18,672 bases of DNA from JAFGKM01 sp964413825 (GTDB lineage Bacteria; Ratteibacteria; UBA8468; B48-G9; JAFGKM01), in assembly GCA_964413825.1 (NCBI GenBank), contig CAYPTS010000038.1, positions 1 to 18,672 on the forward strand. Direction: 5' to 3'. Below are positions 1 through 6,712 of the stretch, one piece after another. Position 1 is the stretch's first letter, and every line of letters starts with the position of its first letter. Both the position numbers and the translations under genes were made by a program. The notes below the pieces were generated by a model that saw nothing but the letters and a program-made list of their open reading frames with translations, made no database searches and was not told the DNA's origin.

Positions 1-97
1 TTATCGCGCTGGTCAGTGTCGTCTTTCCGTGGTCAACGTGTCCTATCGTCCCTATGTTTACGTGCGGCTTGTTCCGTACAAATTTCTCCTTTGCCAT
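1..97 (-). CDS. tuf: Elongation factor Tu, N-terminal 32 codons (runs off left edge)
   Basis: EF-Tu is the cytosolic GTPase that delivers aminoacyl-tRNA to the ribosome. Only the first 32 residues are in the window. They begin MAKEKFVRNKPHVNIGTIGH and include the G1 P-loop GHVDHGKT at residues 19-26, which is diagnostic for EF-Tu. The ATG is preceded on the minus strand by GGAGG at 106-110, eight bases away. The gene follows tRNA-Gly and tRNA-Thr on the same strand, the familiar tufB-type arrangement in which tRNAs and tuf share a transcript. The remainder of the protein lies outside the window. Confidence 0.97.
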   Translation of the reverse strand, partial: MAKEKFVRNKPHVNIGTIGHVDHGKTTLTSAI

Positions 98-124
98 TTT
101 ATTTACCTCCGTTTGTTATATATA

Positions 125-196
125 AGCTGCTGATGGGAATCGAACCCATGACCCCGTCCTTACCAAGGACGTGCTCTACCGCTGAGCCACAGCAGC
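125..196 (-). tRNA. tRNA-Thr (GGT anticodon)
   Basis: The minus strand folds into a complete cloverleaf of 72 nt including the discriminator base. The 7-bp acceptor stem is GCTGCTG/CAGCAGC. The anticodon arm is CGTCC-TTGGTAA-GGACG, giving anticodon GGT (Thr, reads ACC/ACU). The T arm is ATGGG-TTCGATT-CCCAT. The discriminator is T, and no CCA is encoded (the next bases are TATA), so the 3' end must be added by tRNA nucleotidyltransferase. It sits 27 bp upstream of tuf. Confidence 0.97.
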
Positions 197-304
197 AAAG
201 TATAAAGGTATATATTTTACAATAAGAAACATACCCTGTCAACTCGCTTCAGGTTCTCTTCCCCACCTTTGTATATTCCTTCTTCAACTTACCAATGTTT
301 TTAC

Positions 305-325
305 TTGCAACTATCAACTTACAAC
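305..325. repeat. Three heptamer tandem repeats in the tRNA-Gly/tRNA-Thr spacer
   Basis: Three consecutive 7-mers, TTGCAAC, TATCAAC and TTACAAC, share the form NNNCAAC. A further CAACTTA lies nearby at about 284-290. They sit in the 140-base spacer between the two tRNA genes, which otherwise shows no gene. The spacing is seen directly; the function is unknown. It may be a dispersed intergenic heptamer repeat. Confidence 0.5.
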
Positions 326-336
326 TGTCTTATTAG

Positions 337-408
337 AGCGGGAAACGGGATTCGAACCCGCGACTTCGACCTTGGCAAGGTCGCACTCTACCGCTGAGTT
401 ATTCCCGC
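337..408 (-). tRNA. tRNA-Gly (GCC anticodon)
   Basis: A complete cloverleaf is present on the minus strand. The acceptor stem is GCGGGAA/TTCCCGC. The anticodon arm is CGACC-TTGCCAA-GGTCG, giving anticodon GCC (Gly). The T arm is GCGGG-TTCGAAT-CCCGT (the last pair is G-T). The discriminator is T, as usual for bacterial tRNA-Gly, and CCA is not encoded. The 5' end lies about five bases downstream of the start site predicted from the promoter at 420-447, so this is the first gene of the tRNA-tuf transcript. Confidence 0.97.
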
Positions 409-419
409 GCAACCATATA

Positions 420-447
420 ATTATAACCTTTCATGTATAATTGTCAA
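420..447 (-). promoter_or_regulatory. Sigma-70-type promoter for tRNA-Gly/tRNA-Thr/tuf
   Basis: On the minus strand TTGACA (442-447) is followed after 16 bp by TATAAT (420-425); both hexamers match the consensus exactly. Transcription would start near 412-414, just upstream of the tRNA-Gly 5' end at 408. The -10 box overlaps the TAA stop (421-423) of the upstream pseudouridine synthase gene and the -35 box lies within its last codons. Strong consensus boxes suit a stable-RNA and tuf promoter. Confidence 0.85.
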
Positions 448-1098
448 CATATCTTCGGGAATCGGTGCGGAAAAGACCACTTTCTCGCCGGTAGAAGGCA
501 GGGCCAGCGCTAATCTTTGCGAATGCAGGGCAACCCGGCCAATTTTGTCCGATTCCACCCCGTATTTCAGGTCGCCGATAACGGGATAGCCGAGATGCGC
601 AAGAGTAATCCTTATCTGATGCGTCCTGCCGGTCACGGGCTTTGCCTTTACCACCGTAAGGTTATCAATATATTTGACGACTTCGATAAAGGTTACCGCC
701 TTCTTGCCGCGCAGGTAATGCACCCTCATTTTTGTATGTTCCTTTTTATCCGGAGAAACGGTACATTCAACACGGATGTTTAAAGGCGTAACCCTGCCCA
801 GCACCACGGCAATGTATTCCTTTTCAACCTGCCTGTTCTGAAACTGCATCACCAGAGACTCATGAGCGGAATCAGTTTTGGCAAAAACAATAACGCCGGA
901 AGTTTCCCTGTCGAGACGGTGAACCACACCCGGCCGAAACGGCATGCCTGTGGAAGAAAGCGTTGTATGATGCAAAAGAAGATTGACAAGCGTACCGCCC
1001 AAAACCTTGTCTGTAGGATGGGTCAGGATTCCTGCCGGTTTATCGACCACAATGATATCGGAATCCTCATATATGACGTCTATCTGCTGTTTATCCAC
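421..1098 (-). CDS. RluA-family RNA pseudouridine synthase without S4 domain
   Basis: The 225-residue protein is predicted to isomerise uridine to pseudouridine in rRNA or tRNA in the cytoplasm. The RluA signature HRLDRETSG is at residues 60-68 with catalytic Asp63. It is preceded by the usual VDKPAGILTHP block (18-28) and followed by GRTHQIRITLAHLGYPVIGD. RluC and RluD are about 300 residues with an N-terminal S4 RNA-binding domain. Here the catalytic core starts almost at residue 1, so S4 is absent, as in RluA-like members. The start is GTG (1096-1098), directly abutting the TAG stop of the acyl-CoA dehydrogenase gene, which implies co-transcription. Its 3' end carries the tRNA-tuf promoter. 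The family is certain; the target uridine cannot be told. Confidence 0.92.
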   Translation of the reverse strand: MDKQQIDVIYEDSDIIVVDKPAGILTHPTDKVLGGTLVNLLLHHTTLSSTGMPFRPGVVHRLDRETSGVIVFAKTDSAHESLVMQFQNRQVEKEYIAVVLGRVTPLNIRVECTVSPDKKEHTKMRVHYLRGKKAVTFIEVVKYIDNLTVVKAKPVTGRTHQIRITLAHLGYPVIGDLKYGVESDKIGRVALHSQRLALALPSTGEKVVFSAPIPEDMLTIIHERL

Positions 1099-2259
1099 CT
1101 ATTTTTTCATCTTGGAAAGATTCTTAATCAAGTCGTGGGCTATGAAATTCCTCTGCATCTGGTTTGTGCCTTCATATATCTGGGTTATCTTGGCATCCCT
1201 GAACATCTTTTCAACCGGATACTCCTTCATGTATCCGTAGCCGCCGAATATCTGTATGGCATCGGTGGTAACCTTCATAGCCACGTCAGAGGCAAAAAGT
1301 TTGCACATCGCAGAGTTTGCGGAGAAATCCTTCGCACCTGAATCTACCATCTTCGCAGTCTGGTAAATGAGCGCCCTTGCCGCCTCTATCTGCACCGCCA
1401 TATCGGCAAGCATGTGCTGTACCGCCTGGAAAGAACTTATCGGCTGGCCGAACTGTTTCCTCTGGTGCGAATATTCAAGCGCCGCCTCAAACGCTCCCTG
1501 CGCTATTCCCAGAGCCTGCGTTGCAACGCCCGGACGGCTCGCATCGAAATTCTTCAGGGTTATTATAAATCCCATGCCTTCCCTCGCAAGCACGTTTGCA
1601 ACCGGCACCCTGCAGTTTTCAAACACCAGTTCCCTGGTCGCCGACGCCCTTATCCCCAGTTTTTTCTCCTTCTTACCGAAACCGAAGCCCTCCATGCCTT
1701 TCTCCACGATAAACGCGGTCAGGCCTCTGGCTCCCTTGGTCTTATCGGTAGCGGCAATCACTACATATGTTTCAGCTTCGCCGCCATTGGTTATCCACTG
1801 TTTTGTTCCGTTCAGTATGTAATAATCCCCTTCTTTTTTCGCGGTGGTGTTCAAGGTGGTTATGTCGCTTCCCGCCTCGGACTCGGTAACCCCGAAAGCA
1901 GCAATCTTTTCACCGCTGGCAATGGAAGGCAGATATTTCTTTTTCTGCTCTTCGTTTCCGAACAGCAGGATGGGAAAAGTGCCGAGAGCGGTTCCCGCAT
2001 AAGAGAGAGAAATCCCTCCGCAAACCTTGCTTAGTTCCTCTATGGCGAGACACAGTTCAAAAACTCCGAATCCCATGCCTCCATACTCCTCCGGTATATA
2101 GACGCCAAAAAGGTCGGACTGGGCAAGGGCCTTAACTACTTCCCACGGAAACTCCTCTTTTTCGTCACACTCGGCTCTCACAGGCAGTATTTTCTCTATG
2201 GCTATTTTCTGAGCCAGTTCCTTTATCATCTTCTGTTCATCGGTGAGGAAATAATCCAT
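1099..2259 (-). CDS. Acyl-CoA dehydrogenase (short/medium-chain, butyryl-CoA dehydrogenase-like)
   Basis: This 386-residue FAD flavoprotein is predicted to introduce an alpha-beta double bond into acyl-CoA and pass electrons to ETF. The length is standard for the family. Signature 1 (GVTESEAGSD) lies near residues 123-132 and signature 2 (QIFGGYGYMKEYPVEKMFRD) at 336-355. The catalytic base is Glu363 in QIYEGTNQMQR, the position used by short- and medium-chain enzymes rather than by isovaleryl-CoA or long-chain ones. The ATG has AAGGAG about six bases upstream. It sits downstream of fabF in the fatty-acid synthesis run, and its TAG abuts the next gene's GTG. Chain-length specificity is not determinable. 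No ETF genes are in the window. Confidence 0.95.
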   Translation of the reverse strand: MDYFLTDEQKMIKELAQKIAIEKILPVRAECDEKEEFPWEVVKALAQSDLFGVYIPEEYGGMGFGVFELCLAIEELSKVCGGISLSYAGTALGTFPILLFGNEEQKKKYLPSIASGEKIAAFGVTESEAGSDITTLNTTAKKEGDYYILNGTKQWITNGGEAETYVVIAATDKTKGARGLTAFIVEKGMEGFGFGKKEKKLGIRASATRELVFENCRVPVANVLAREGMGFIITLKNFDASRPGVATQALGIAQGAFEAALEYSHQRKQFGQPISSFQAVQHMLADMAVQIEAARALIYQTAKMVDSGAKDFSANSAMCKLFASDVAMKVTTDAIQIFGGYGYMKEYPVEKMFRDAKITQIYEGTNQMQRNFIAHDLIKNLSKMKK

Positions 2260-2264
2260 TTGTA

Positions 2265-2308
2265 CTCCTTTACCCCGAACTAATTAAGTACAGGGATTAG
2301 AGATTCGA
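2265..2308 (-). repeat. Leader/repeat upstream of acd, similar to the one upstream of fabG
   Basis: The gap between fabF and acd contains, on the minus strand, AATCCC, eleven bases, then AGTTCGGGG followed by TAAAGGAG, which provides the ribosome binding site of acd. The same order of motifs occurs upstream of fabG (4635-4668). The distal part (2293-2308) matches 4679-4694 at 13 of 16 positions on the same strand. It may be a dispersed intergenic repeat or a shared regulatory leader. Confidence 0.5.
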
Positions 2309-2317
2309 AAAACTCTT

Positions 2318-3559
2318 TCATACTCCTTTATATTTTCTAAGAGCCAGCGTAATGTTATGCCCGCCGAAACCGAACGAATTTGAAATTACAGTGTTTATTT
2401 CTTTTTCAAGCGCTTTGCCGGGAACATAGTTCAGGTCGCATTCAGGGTCAGGCACCTCATAATTGATTGTCGGCGGTATAATCCCCTCCTTAATTGTCAG
2501 AAGGGAAGCAATGAATTCTACCGCTCCTGAAGCTCCAAGCAAATGTCCAATCATCGATTTTATTGAACTTATCGGTATCTGATAGGCCCTTTCCCCGAAA
2601 ACGATTTTTATCGCCGCCGTTTCACCCTTGTCATTAAGAGAAGTAGAGGTGCCGTGCGCATTAATGTAATCCACGTCCTCGACGCCAATACCGGCATCAT
2701 CAAGTACGGACTTGATTGACAGCGCGGCGCCCCTTCCTTCAGGGTCGGGAGCGGTTATATGGTAGGCGTCGCAACTCATGCCGGCTCCTATGAACTCCGC
2801 ATAAATCCTTGGCGCATTTCTTTTTACGGCATGTTCAAGGGTCTCAAGAACCACAATACCCGCACCCTCCCCCATTATGAAACCGTCTCTTTCCCCGTCA
2901 AAAGGCCTCGAGGCCTTCTCCGGAGAGCCGTTTCTCGTAGACAGCGCTTTCATCGAACAAAACCCGGCAAGACCGAGTGGCGTAATGGCGGATTCCGTGC
3001 CGCCGGCAATTATAACGTCGGCAAGACCGTTTCGAAGCATATTCAACGATGTTCCGAGCGCATGTGCACCCGAAGCGCACGCACTGACGGTGGCGTAATT
3101 GACGCCCTTCAGACCGAAATGTATCGCCACCTGTCCGGCCGCCATGTCCGGAATCAGCATGGGAATAAGAAAAGGCGAAACGCGGGAAGGACCGCTCTTC
3201 AGCAATATTTCATGCTGTTCCTCTATAACCTTCAGCCCGCCGATGCCTGCTCCTATGATGACTCCGGTTCTCTCCTTCTCTTCGTCGGAAAAAGATATGC
3301 CGCTGTCCCCAATCGCTTCGATTGCCGCCTTGAGAGCATATTGAACGAACCCGTCCATCCTGCGCAAGACTTTGGGGTTAAATCCTTCCAGTACAAAATC
3401 CTTCACCTCTGCTCCTATCTGCGAGGGATAAAGAGAGACGTCAAATTTCTTTATGAGGCCTATTCCGTTTCGTCCTTCCTTTAAACCCTGCCACGAGGTC
3501 TGCACATCGTTACCCAGCGGCGTAACCATGCCTATACCGGTTACAACGATTCTTTTCAT
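2318..3559 (-). CDS. fabF: Beta-ketoacyl-ACP synthase II
   Basis: FabF (KAS II) condenses malonyl-ACP with acyl-ACP to elongate fatty acids in the cytosol. The 413-residue length is normal. The thiolase-fold Cys-His-His triad is visible: Cys161 in VSACASGAH, His302 in NAHGTSTSLND and His339 in IGHLLGASGA. The N terminus is the usual RIVVTGIGMVTPLG and the C terminus carries NSFGFGGHN. The ATG overlaps the acpP stop by four bases (ATGA), so translation is likely coupled to that of its substrate carrier ACP. Two His residues with Cys and this length fit FabF or FabB; the gene order acpP-fabF favours FabF. Confidence 0.97.
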   Translation of the reverse strand: MKRIVVTGIGMVTPLGNDVQTSWQGLKEGRNGIGLIKKFDVSLYPSQIGAEVKDFVLEGFNPKVLRRMDGFVQYALKAAIEAIGDSGISFSDEEKERTGVIIGAGIGGLKVIEEQHEILLKSGPSRVSPFLIPMLIPDMAAGQVAIHFGLKGVNYATVSACASGAHALGTSLNMLRNGLADVIIAGGTESAITPLGLAGFCSMKALSTRNGSPEKASRPFDGERDGFIMGEGAGIVVLETLEHAVKRNAPRIYAEFIGAGMSCDAYHITAPDPEGRGAALSIKSVLDDAGIGVEDVDYINAHGTSTSLNDKGETAAIKIVFGERAYQIPISSIKSMIGHLLGASGAVEFIASLLTIKEGIIPPTINYEVPDPECDLNYVPGKALEKEINTVISNSFGFGGHNITLALRKYKGV

Positions 3560-3801
3560 GTTTGTTTTTTCTTTTCTATGTAATCCACGGCATCCTTGAC
3601 GTTTTTTATCTTTTCAGCATCTTCGTCAGGTATGTCTATGCCGAATTTTTCTTCAAACTCCATCACCAATTCGACGGTATCCAGCGAATCGGCTCCGAGG
3701 TCGTCGACAAATGAAGCGTTTTCCGTAACCTCCGCAATTCCGACTCCCAATTTCTCCGATATAATATTCCTTACCTGCTCCAATATTGCACTCTTTTCCA
3801 T
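3556..3801 (-). CDS. acpP: Acyl carrier protein
   Basis: An 81-residue acidic carrier protein holds growing acyl chains on a 4'-phosphopantetheine arm. The attachment site is Ser39 in DLGADSLDTVELVMEFEEKF, the canonical ACP motif. The start at 3801 is chosen because GGGAGG lies seven bases upstream and the protein then begins MEKSAILEQV with normal ACP length. The frame stays open upstream to 3858, but those residues (basic, with no ACP homology visible) are unlikely to be translated, and a second ATG at 3807 is too close to the Shine-Dalgarno sequence. The stop overlaps the fabF start; fabG lies upstream across a gap of about 90 bases. Confidence 0.96.
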   Translation of the reverse strand: MEKSAILEQVRNIISEKLGVGIAEVTENASFVDDLGADSLDTVELVMEFEEKFGIDIPDEDAEKIKNVKDAVDYIEKKKQT

Positions 3802-3894
3802 CTTCATTCCTCCCTTTACTCTGACCTTCCTTGTGTCTCTTTCACAGTGAAGAGTCAAGATTTATCGTGTTTATTCTATTTTTAGTTTCCTTTA

Positions 3895-4626
3895 TCAAAT
3901 AACCATTCCTCCATCAACTCTGAAGACCTGTCCGGTTATGTAAGCCGCGGCATCCGAAGACAGGAACAGAATCAGGTCGGCCACCTCATCCGGCTTTCCA
4001 AACCTGCGCAAGGGTATCATCTCAAGCATTTTATCCTTTACTTTTTCCGGCAGTTGTTCCGTCATCTTCGTTATTATGTAACCGGGGGCAACCGCATTCA
4101 CGTTAACCCCGAATCTGCCGAATTCCTTGGCGCACGTTTTGGTTAAAGAGATAAGAGCCCCTTTCGACGCCGAATAATTCGCCTGCCCTATATTGCCTAT
4201 CTGTCCTATAATTGAAGCAACGTTTACAATCTTTCCGGACTTCTTGGAAAACATGGCCTTCCCGATTATTTTACTGCATATGAACGCACCTTTCAAGTTA
4301 ACGTTTAAAACATCATCCCAGTCTTTCTCAGCCATTTTTAAAATCAGGTTATCTCTGGTAATTCCCGCGTTGTTTATGAGAACGTCAACCCTGCCCCATT
4401 TCTCCAATACGGCGCCGATGTTCTTCTCCACGTCTTCCTGTACGGTTATGTTTCCCCGTGAAGAAAGGAAACTTATGCCGGCGTCTTTCATCTCGCCTTC
4501 AAACGCCTCATCCACCAGCACGTCCCACATAACAAGGTTCGCTCCTTGTTTCCCAAACTTCATCGCGAGTGATTTTCCTATACCTCCAAATGCCCCGGTA
4601 ATAACAACCACCTTATCTTTAAACAT
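3895..4626 (-). CDS. fabG: 3-oxoacyl-ACP reductase
   Basis: FabG is an NADPH-dependent short-chain dehydrogenase that reduces beta-ketoacyl-ACP in the elongation cycle. The 243-residue length is typical. The nucleotide-binding TGAFGGIG is at residues 10-17 and NNAG at 85-88. The catalytic tetrad is Asn110, Ser138 (NVASIIG), Tyr151 and Lys155 (YSASK). The C terminus ends in the common VDGGMVI. AGGGAG lies upstream of the ATG. Gaps of 176 bp to fabD and about 90 bp to acpP separate it from its neighbours, in contrast to the tight packing elsewhere in this run. The upstream gap holds repeat sequences. Confidence 0.95.
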   Translation of the reverse strand: MFKDKVVVITGAFGGIGKSLAMKFGKQGANLVMWDVLVDEAFEGEMKDAGISFLSSRGNITVQEDVEKNIGAVLEKWGRVDVLINNAGITRDNLILKMAEKDWDDVLNVNLKGAFICSKIIGKAMFSKKSGKIVNVASIIGQIGNIGQANYSASKGALISLTKTCAKEFGRFGVNVNAVAPGYIITKMTEQLPEKVKDKMLEMIPLRRFGKPDEVADLILFLSSDAAAYITGQVFRVDGGMVI

Positions 4627-4634
4627 TGTTCTAT

Positions 4635-4694
4635 CTCCCTTTGCCCCGAACTTTTCTTAAAGCCGGGATTCGCGCTTCGGGTTTAGGGATTCGG
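4635..4694 (-). repeat. Leader/repeat upstream of fabG, related to the one upstream of acd
   Basis: On the minus strand this contains AATCCC, twelve bases, AGTTCGGGG and CAAAGGGAG, the last supplying the fabG ribosome binding site. It closely parallels 2265-2308 upstream of acd. The distal part holds two related blocks, GGGATTCG (4665-4672) and AGGGATTCGG (4685-4694), as read on the plus strand. Confidence 0.5.
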
Positions 4695-4777
4695 AAATGC
4701 TTTCTCCTGCCTTTGTCTTTCCCGCTTGCCCCGTTTTTTCTTTACGGGGAACCTCCAATCCCGAGTCCCGAACCCCT
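4685..4777. repeat. Nested inverted repeats in the fabD-fabG gap
   Basis: The outer arms AGGGATTCGG (4685-4694) and CCGAACCCCT (4768-4777) are complementary at 9 of 10 positions. An inner perfect pair, CCCCGT (4729-4734) and ACGGGG (4744-4749), encloses a 9-base loop. No T-run follows either arm, so it is not an obvious intrinsic terminator. It looks like a dispersed intergenic palindromic element inserted between two operon genes. Confidence 0.45.
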
Positions 4778-4802
4778 ATCTTTTGTAGTTAGAGGTTGTA
4801 TT

Positions 4803-5732
4803 TCATTTTCCTTTCAGTCTGTCCATGGTATCTGACATAGATGCGGTATCTTCAACGTTCAACACAACCGCTCCCGAAATAATGCTCTCTATTAATTTCT
4901 TCAGTACCTTCTTAGGCCCGACCTCGACAAAGACTTCCGGTTTATCATCCGATACCATATTTTCAATTGTTTCCACCCACCTTACCGGAGAAAAAATCTG
5001 TTTTGCAAGTCCTTTTTTTATCTCGTCCTTATCCGTGGTTCTCCTGCCCGACCAGTTGAGATATACGGGTATCGCGGGTTCATTGAAAGCGATTCCGGCA
5101 ATTTCGGGTTCAAGCATCTCCGATGCCTTTTTCATGAGAGAGGTATGAAAAGGTCCGCTGACGTTTAACATTATTCCCTTGAATTTTTTCTCTTTGAGAA
5201 ACGCGCTGAATTTTTCAAGTTCTTCTTTTTTTCCGCCGACAACTACCTGTACGGGAGAATTCACGTTTGAAATTTCTATTCCCGGGAAATCTCCGAGCAG
5301 GTTCTCGACTTCCCGCAGAGGAAGTCCCAGCACCGCAAGTAGTCCGCCGCCGCTGTTTTGAGATATTTCATCCATGATGCGCGCCCTTTTTGCAACGATT
5401 CGGTATCCATCCTCGATGCTTATGCCTCCCGAAGCGGCAAGTGCGGAATACTCTCCCAGGCTGTGCCCCGCAACAGTACAAGGGGAAAACCCTTTTGCGG
5501 CAAATGCATGCAGACAGACCATGCTTATGCCGAAAATCGCCGGCTGGCATATCAGAGTTCTTGTAAGTTCTTCAATCGGACCGTCAATAATTCTGTCCAT
5601 CAGCGGCAGTCCGGTTATTTTTTCGCCGGTTCTTATTATATCGGCACAACCCGGGACGTTTTCTACGAAATCCCTGCCCATACCCACATACTGCGAAGCC
5701 TGCCCGGGAAATACCGCCGCAAATCTTTTCAT
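4803..5732 (-). CDS. fabD: Malonyl-CoA:ACP transacylase
   Basis: FabD moves malonyl groups from CoA to ACP, supplying the extender unit for FabH and FabF. The start at 5732 gives 309 residues beginning MKRFAAVFPGQASQYVGMG, the standard FabD N terminus. This ATG overlaps the fabH stop as ATGA and has AAGGTGG upstream, whereas the in-frame ATG at 5762 would lie inside fabH and add ten non-homologous residues. The nucleophile is Ser91 in GHSLGEYSAL, paired with His196 in SGPFHTSLM. Arg116 is the likely malonyl-carboxylate anchor. All key residues are present. Confidence 0.96.
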   Translation of the reverse strand: MKRFAAVFPGQASQYVGMGRDFVENVPGCADIIRTGEKITGLPLMDRIIDGPIEELTRTLICQPAIFGISMVCLHAFAAKGFSPCTVAGHSLGEYSALAASGGISIEDGYRIVAKRARIMDEISQNSGGGLLAVLGLPLREVENLLGDFPGIEISNVNSPVQVVVGGKKEELEKFSAFLKEKKFKGIMLNVSGPFHTSLMKKASEMLEPEIAGIAFNEPAIPVYLNWSGRRTTDKDEIKKGLAKQIFSPVRWVETIENMVSDDKPEVFVEVGPKKVLKKLIESIISGAVVLNVEDTASMSDTMDRLKGK

Positions 5733-6712
5733 TTCGTCCACCTTATAAGGTTGGCTCCCCACGTAAGCCCGCCGCCGAAGGCAACCGTTATTATCAGGTC
5801 TCCCTTCTTGAATAATCCCTTTCTCGCTGCTTGGTCCAGCGCCACGGGGATACAGGCGGCGGACATGTTCCCGTATTTTTCAATGTTAACGTAAAACTTC
5901 TCTGCAGGCATGTTCAGATTTTTCGCCACGCCGTTTATAATACGCAGGTTTGCCTGGTGCGGTATGACCATTGCCACGTCTTCTTTCTTCAGGTTGAACC
6001 TGTCGAGCAATTTGTTTATCGCCTCGCTCATAGACAGTATCGCGACCTTGAAAAGAGCCGCTCCCTCCATCTTCATGAAATGCATCCTCTTTTCAACTGT
6101 ATCGAAAGAAGCCGGATTGAGGGAACCGCCCGCTGGCGCATGCAGCATATCGCCGTAACTTCCGTCGGCGGAAATATACGTTCCGAGAAGCCCGTCCCGG
6201 TCGGACTGCCTCAAAACCGCCGCTCCGGAACCGTCTCCCAGCAGAACGCAGATGCTCCTGTCCGTATAATCTGTCAGGCGGCTCATGCACTCCGAAGATA
6301 TCACCAGTCCTGTTTTGTATCCTCCCGCAAGCATCAGACTTTTTGCAGTCTCCATACCGTAAATAAAACCTGAACAGGCCGCCGATATGTCAAAAACCGG
6401 AATATCCCTGATACCGAGTTTTGCCTGTATGAGACAGGAAGTGGAAGGAAAAAACATGTCAGGGGTGACGGTCGCACAAATTATTATTTCCGCATCGCCG
6501 GGAGATATGCCGGCATCCTCGCACGCTTTCAAACAGGCCTGCACTCCCATGTCCGAAGATGCCATTCCTCTCGGACATATCCTTCTTTCTTTAATGCCTG
6601 TCCTCGTTAAAATCCATTCGTCGGTAGTGTCCACTATCATTTCAAGGTCCCGGTTGGTAAGCGACTGTTCAGGAAGGAAAGAACCGGTACCCGCAATTAT
6701 CACGCCTCCCAT
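5729..6712 (-). CDS. fabH: Beta-ketoacyl-ACP synthase III
   Basis: FabH starts fatty acid synthesis by condensing an acyl-CoA primer with malonyl-ACP. The 327-residue protein has the Cys-His-Asn triad: Cys113 (SAACSGFIYG), His252 (IPHQANLRI) and Asn282 (YGNMSAACIP). The N-terminal TGSFLPEQ and the C-terminal FGGGLTWGA are typical. The ATG at 6712 has GGAGG seven bases upstream, inside the end of plsX, giving a 13-bp overlap. A GTG slightly further in is too close to the next GGGAGG to be preferred. Primer preference (acetyl versus branched) cannot be read by eye. Confidence 0.97.
   Translation of the reverse strand: MGGVIIAGTGSFLPEQSLTNRDLEMIVDTTDEWILTRTGIKERRICPRGMASSDMGVQACLKACEDAGISPGDAEIIICATVTPDMFFPSTSCLIQAKLGIRDIPVFDISAACSGFIYGMETAKSLMLAGGYKTGLVISSECMSRLTDYTDRSICVLLGDGSGAAVLRQSDRDGLLGTYISADGSYGDMLHAPAGGSLNPASFDTVEKRMHFMKMEGAALFKVAILSMSEAINKLLDRFNLKKEDVAMVIPHQANLRIINGVAKNLNMPAEKFYVNIEKYGNMSAACIPVALDQAARKGLFKKGDLIITVAFGGGLTWGANLIRWTK

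Noticed and set aside
4729..4749. Intrinsic terminator in the fabD-fabG gap
   Set aside because: The 6-bp stem has no T-run after either arm, and the T-rich part is in the loop.
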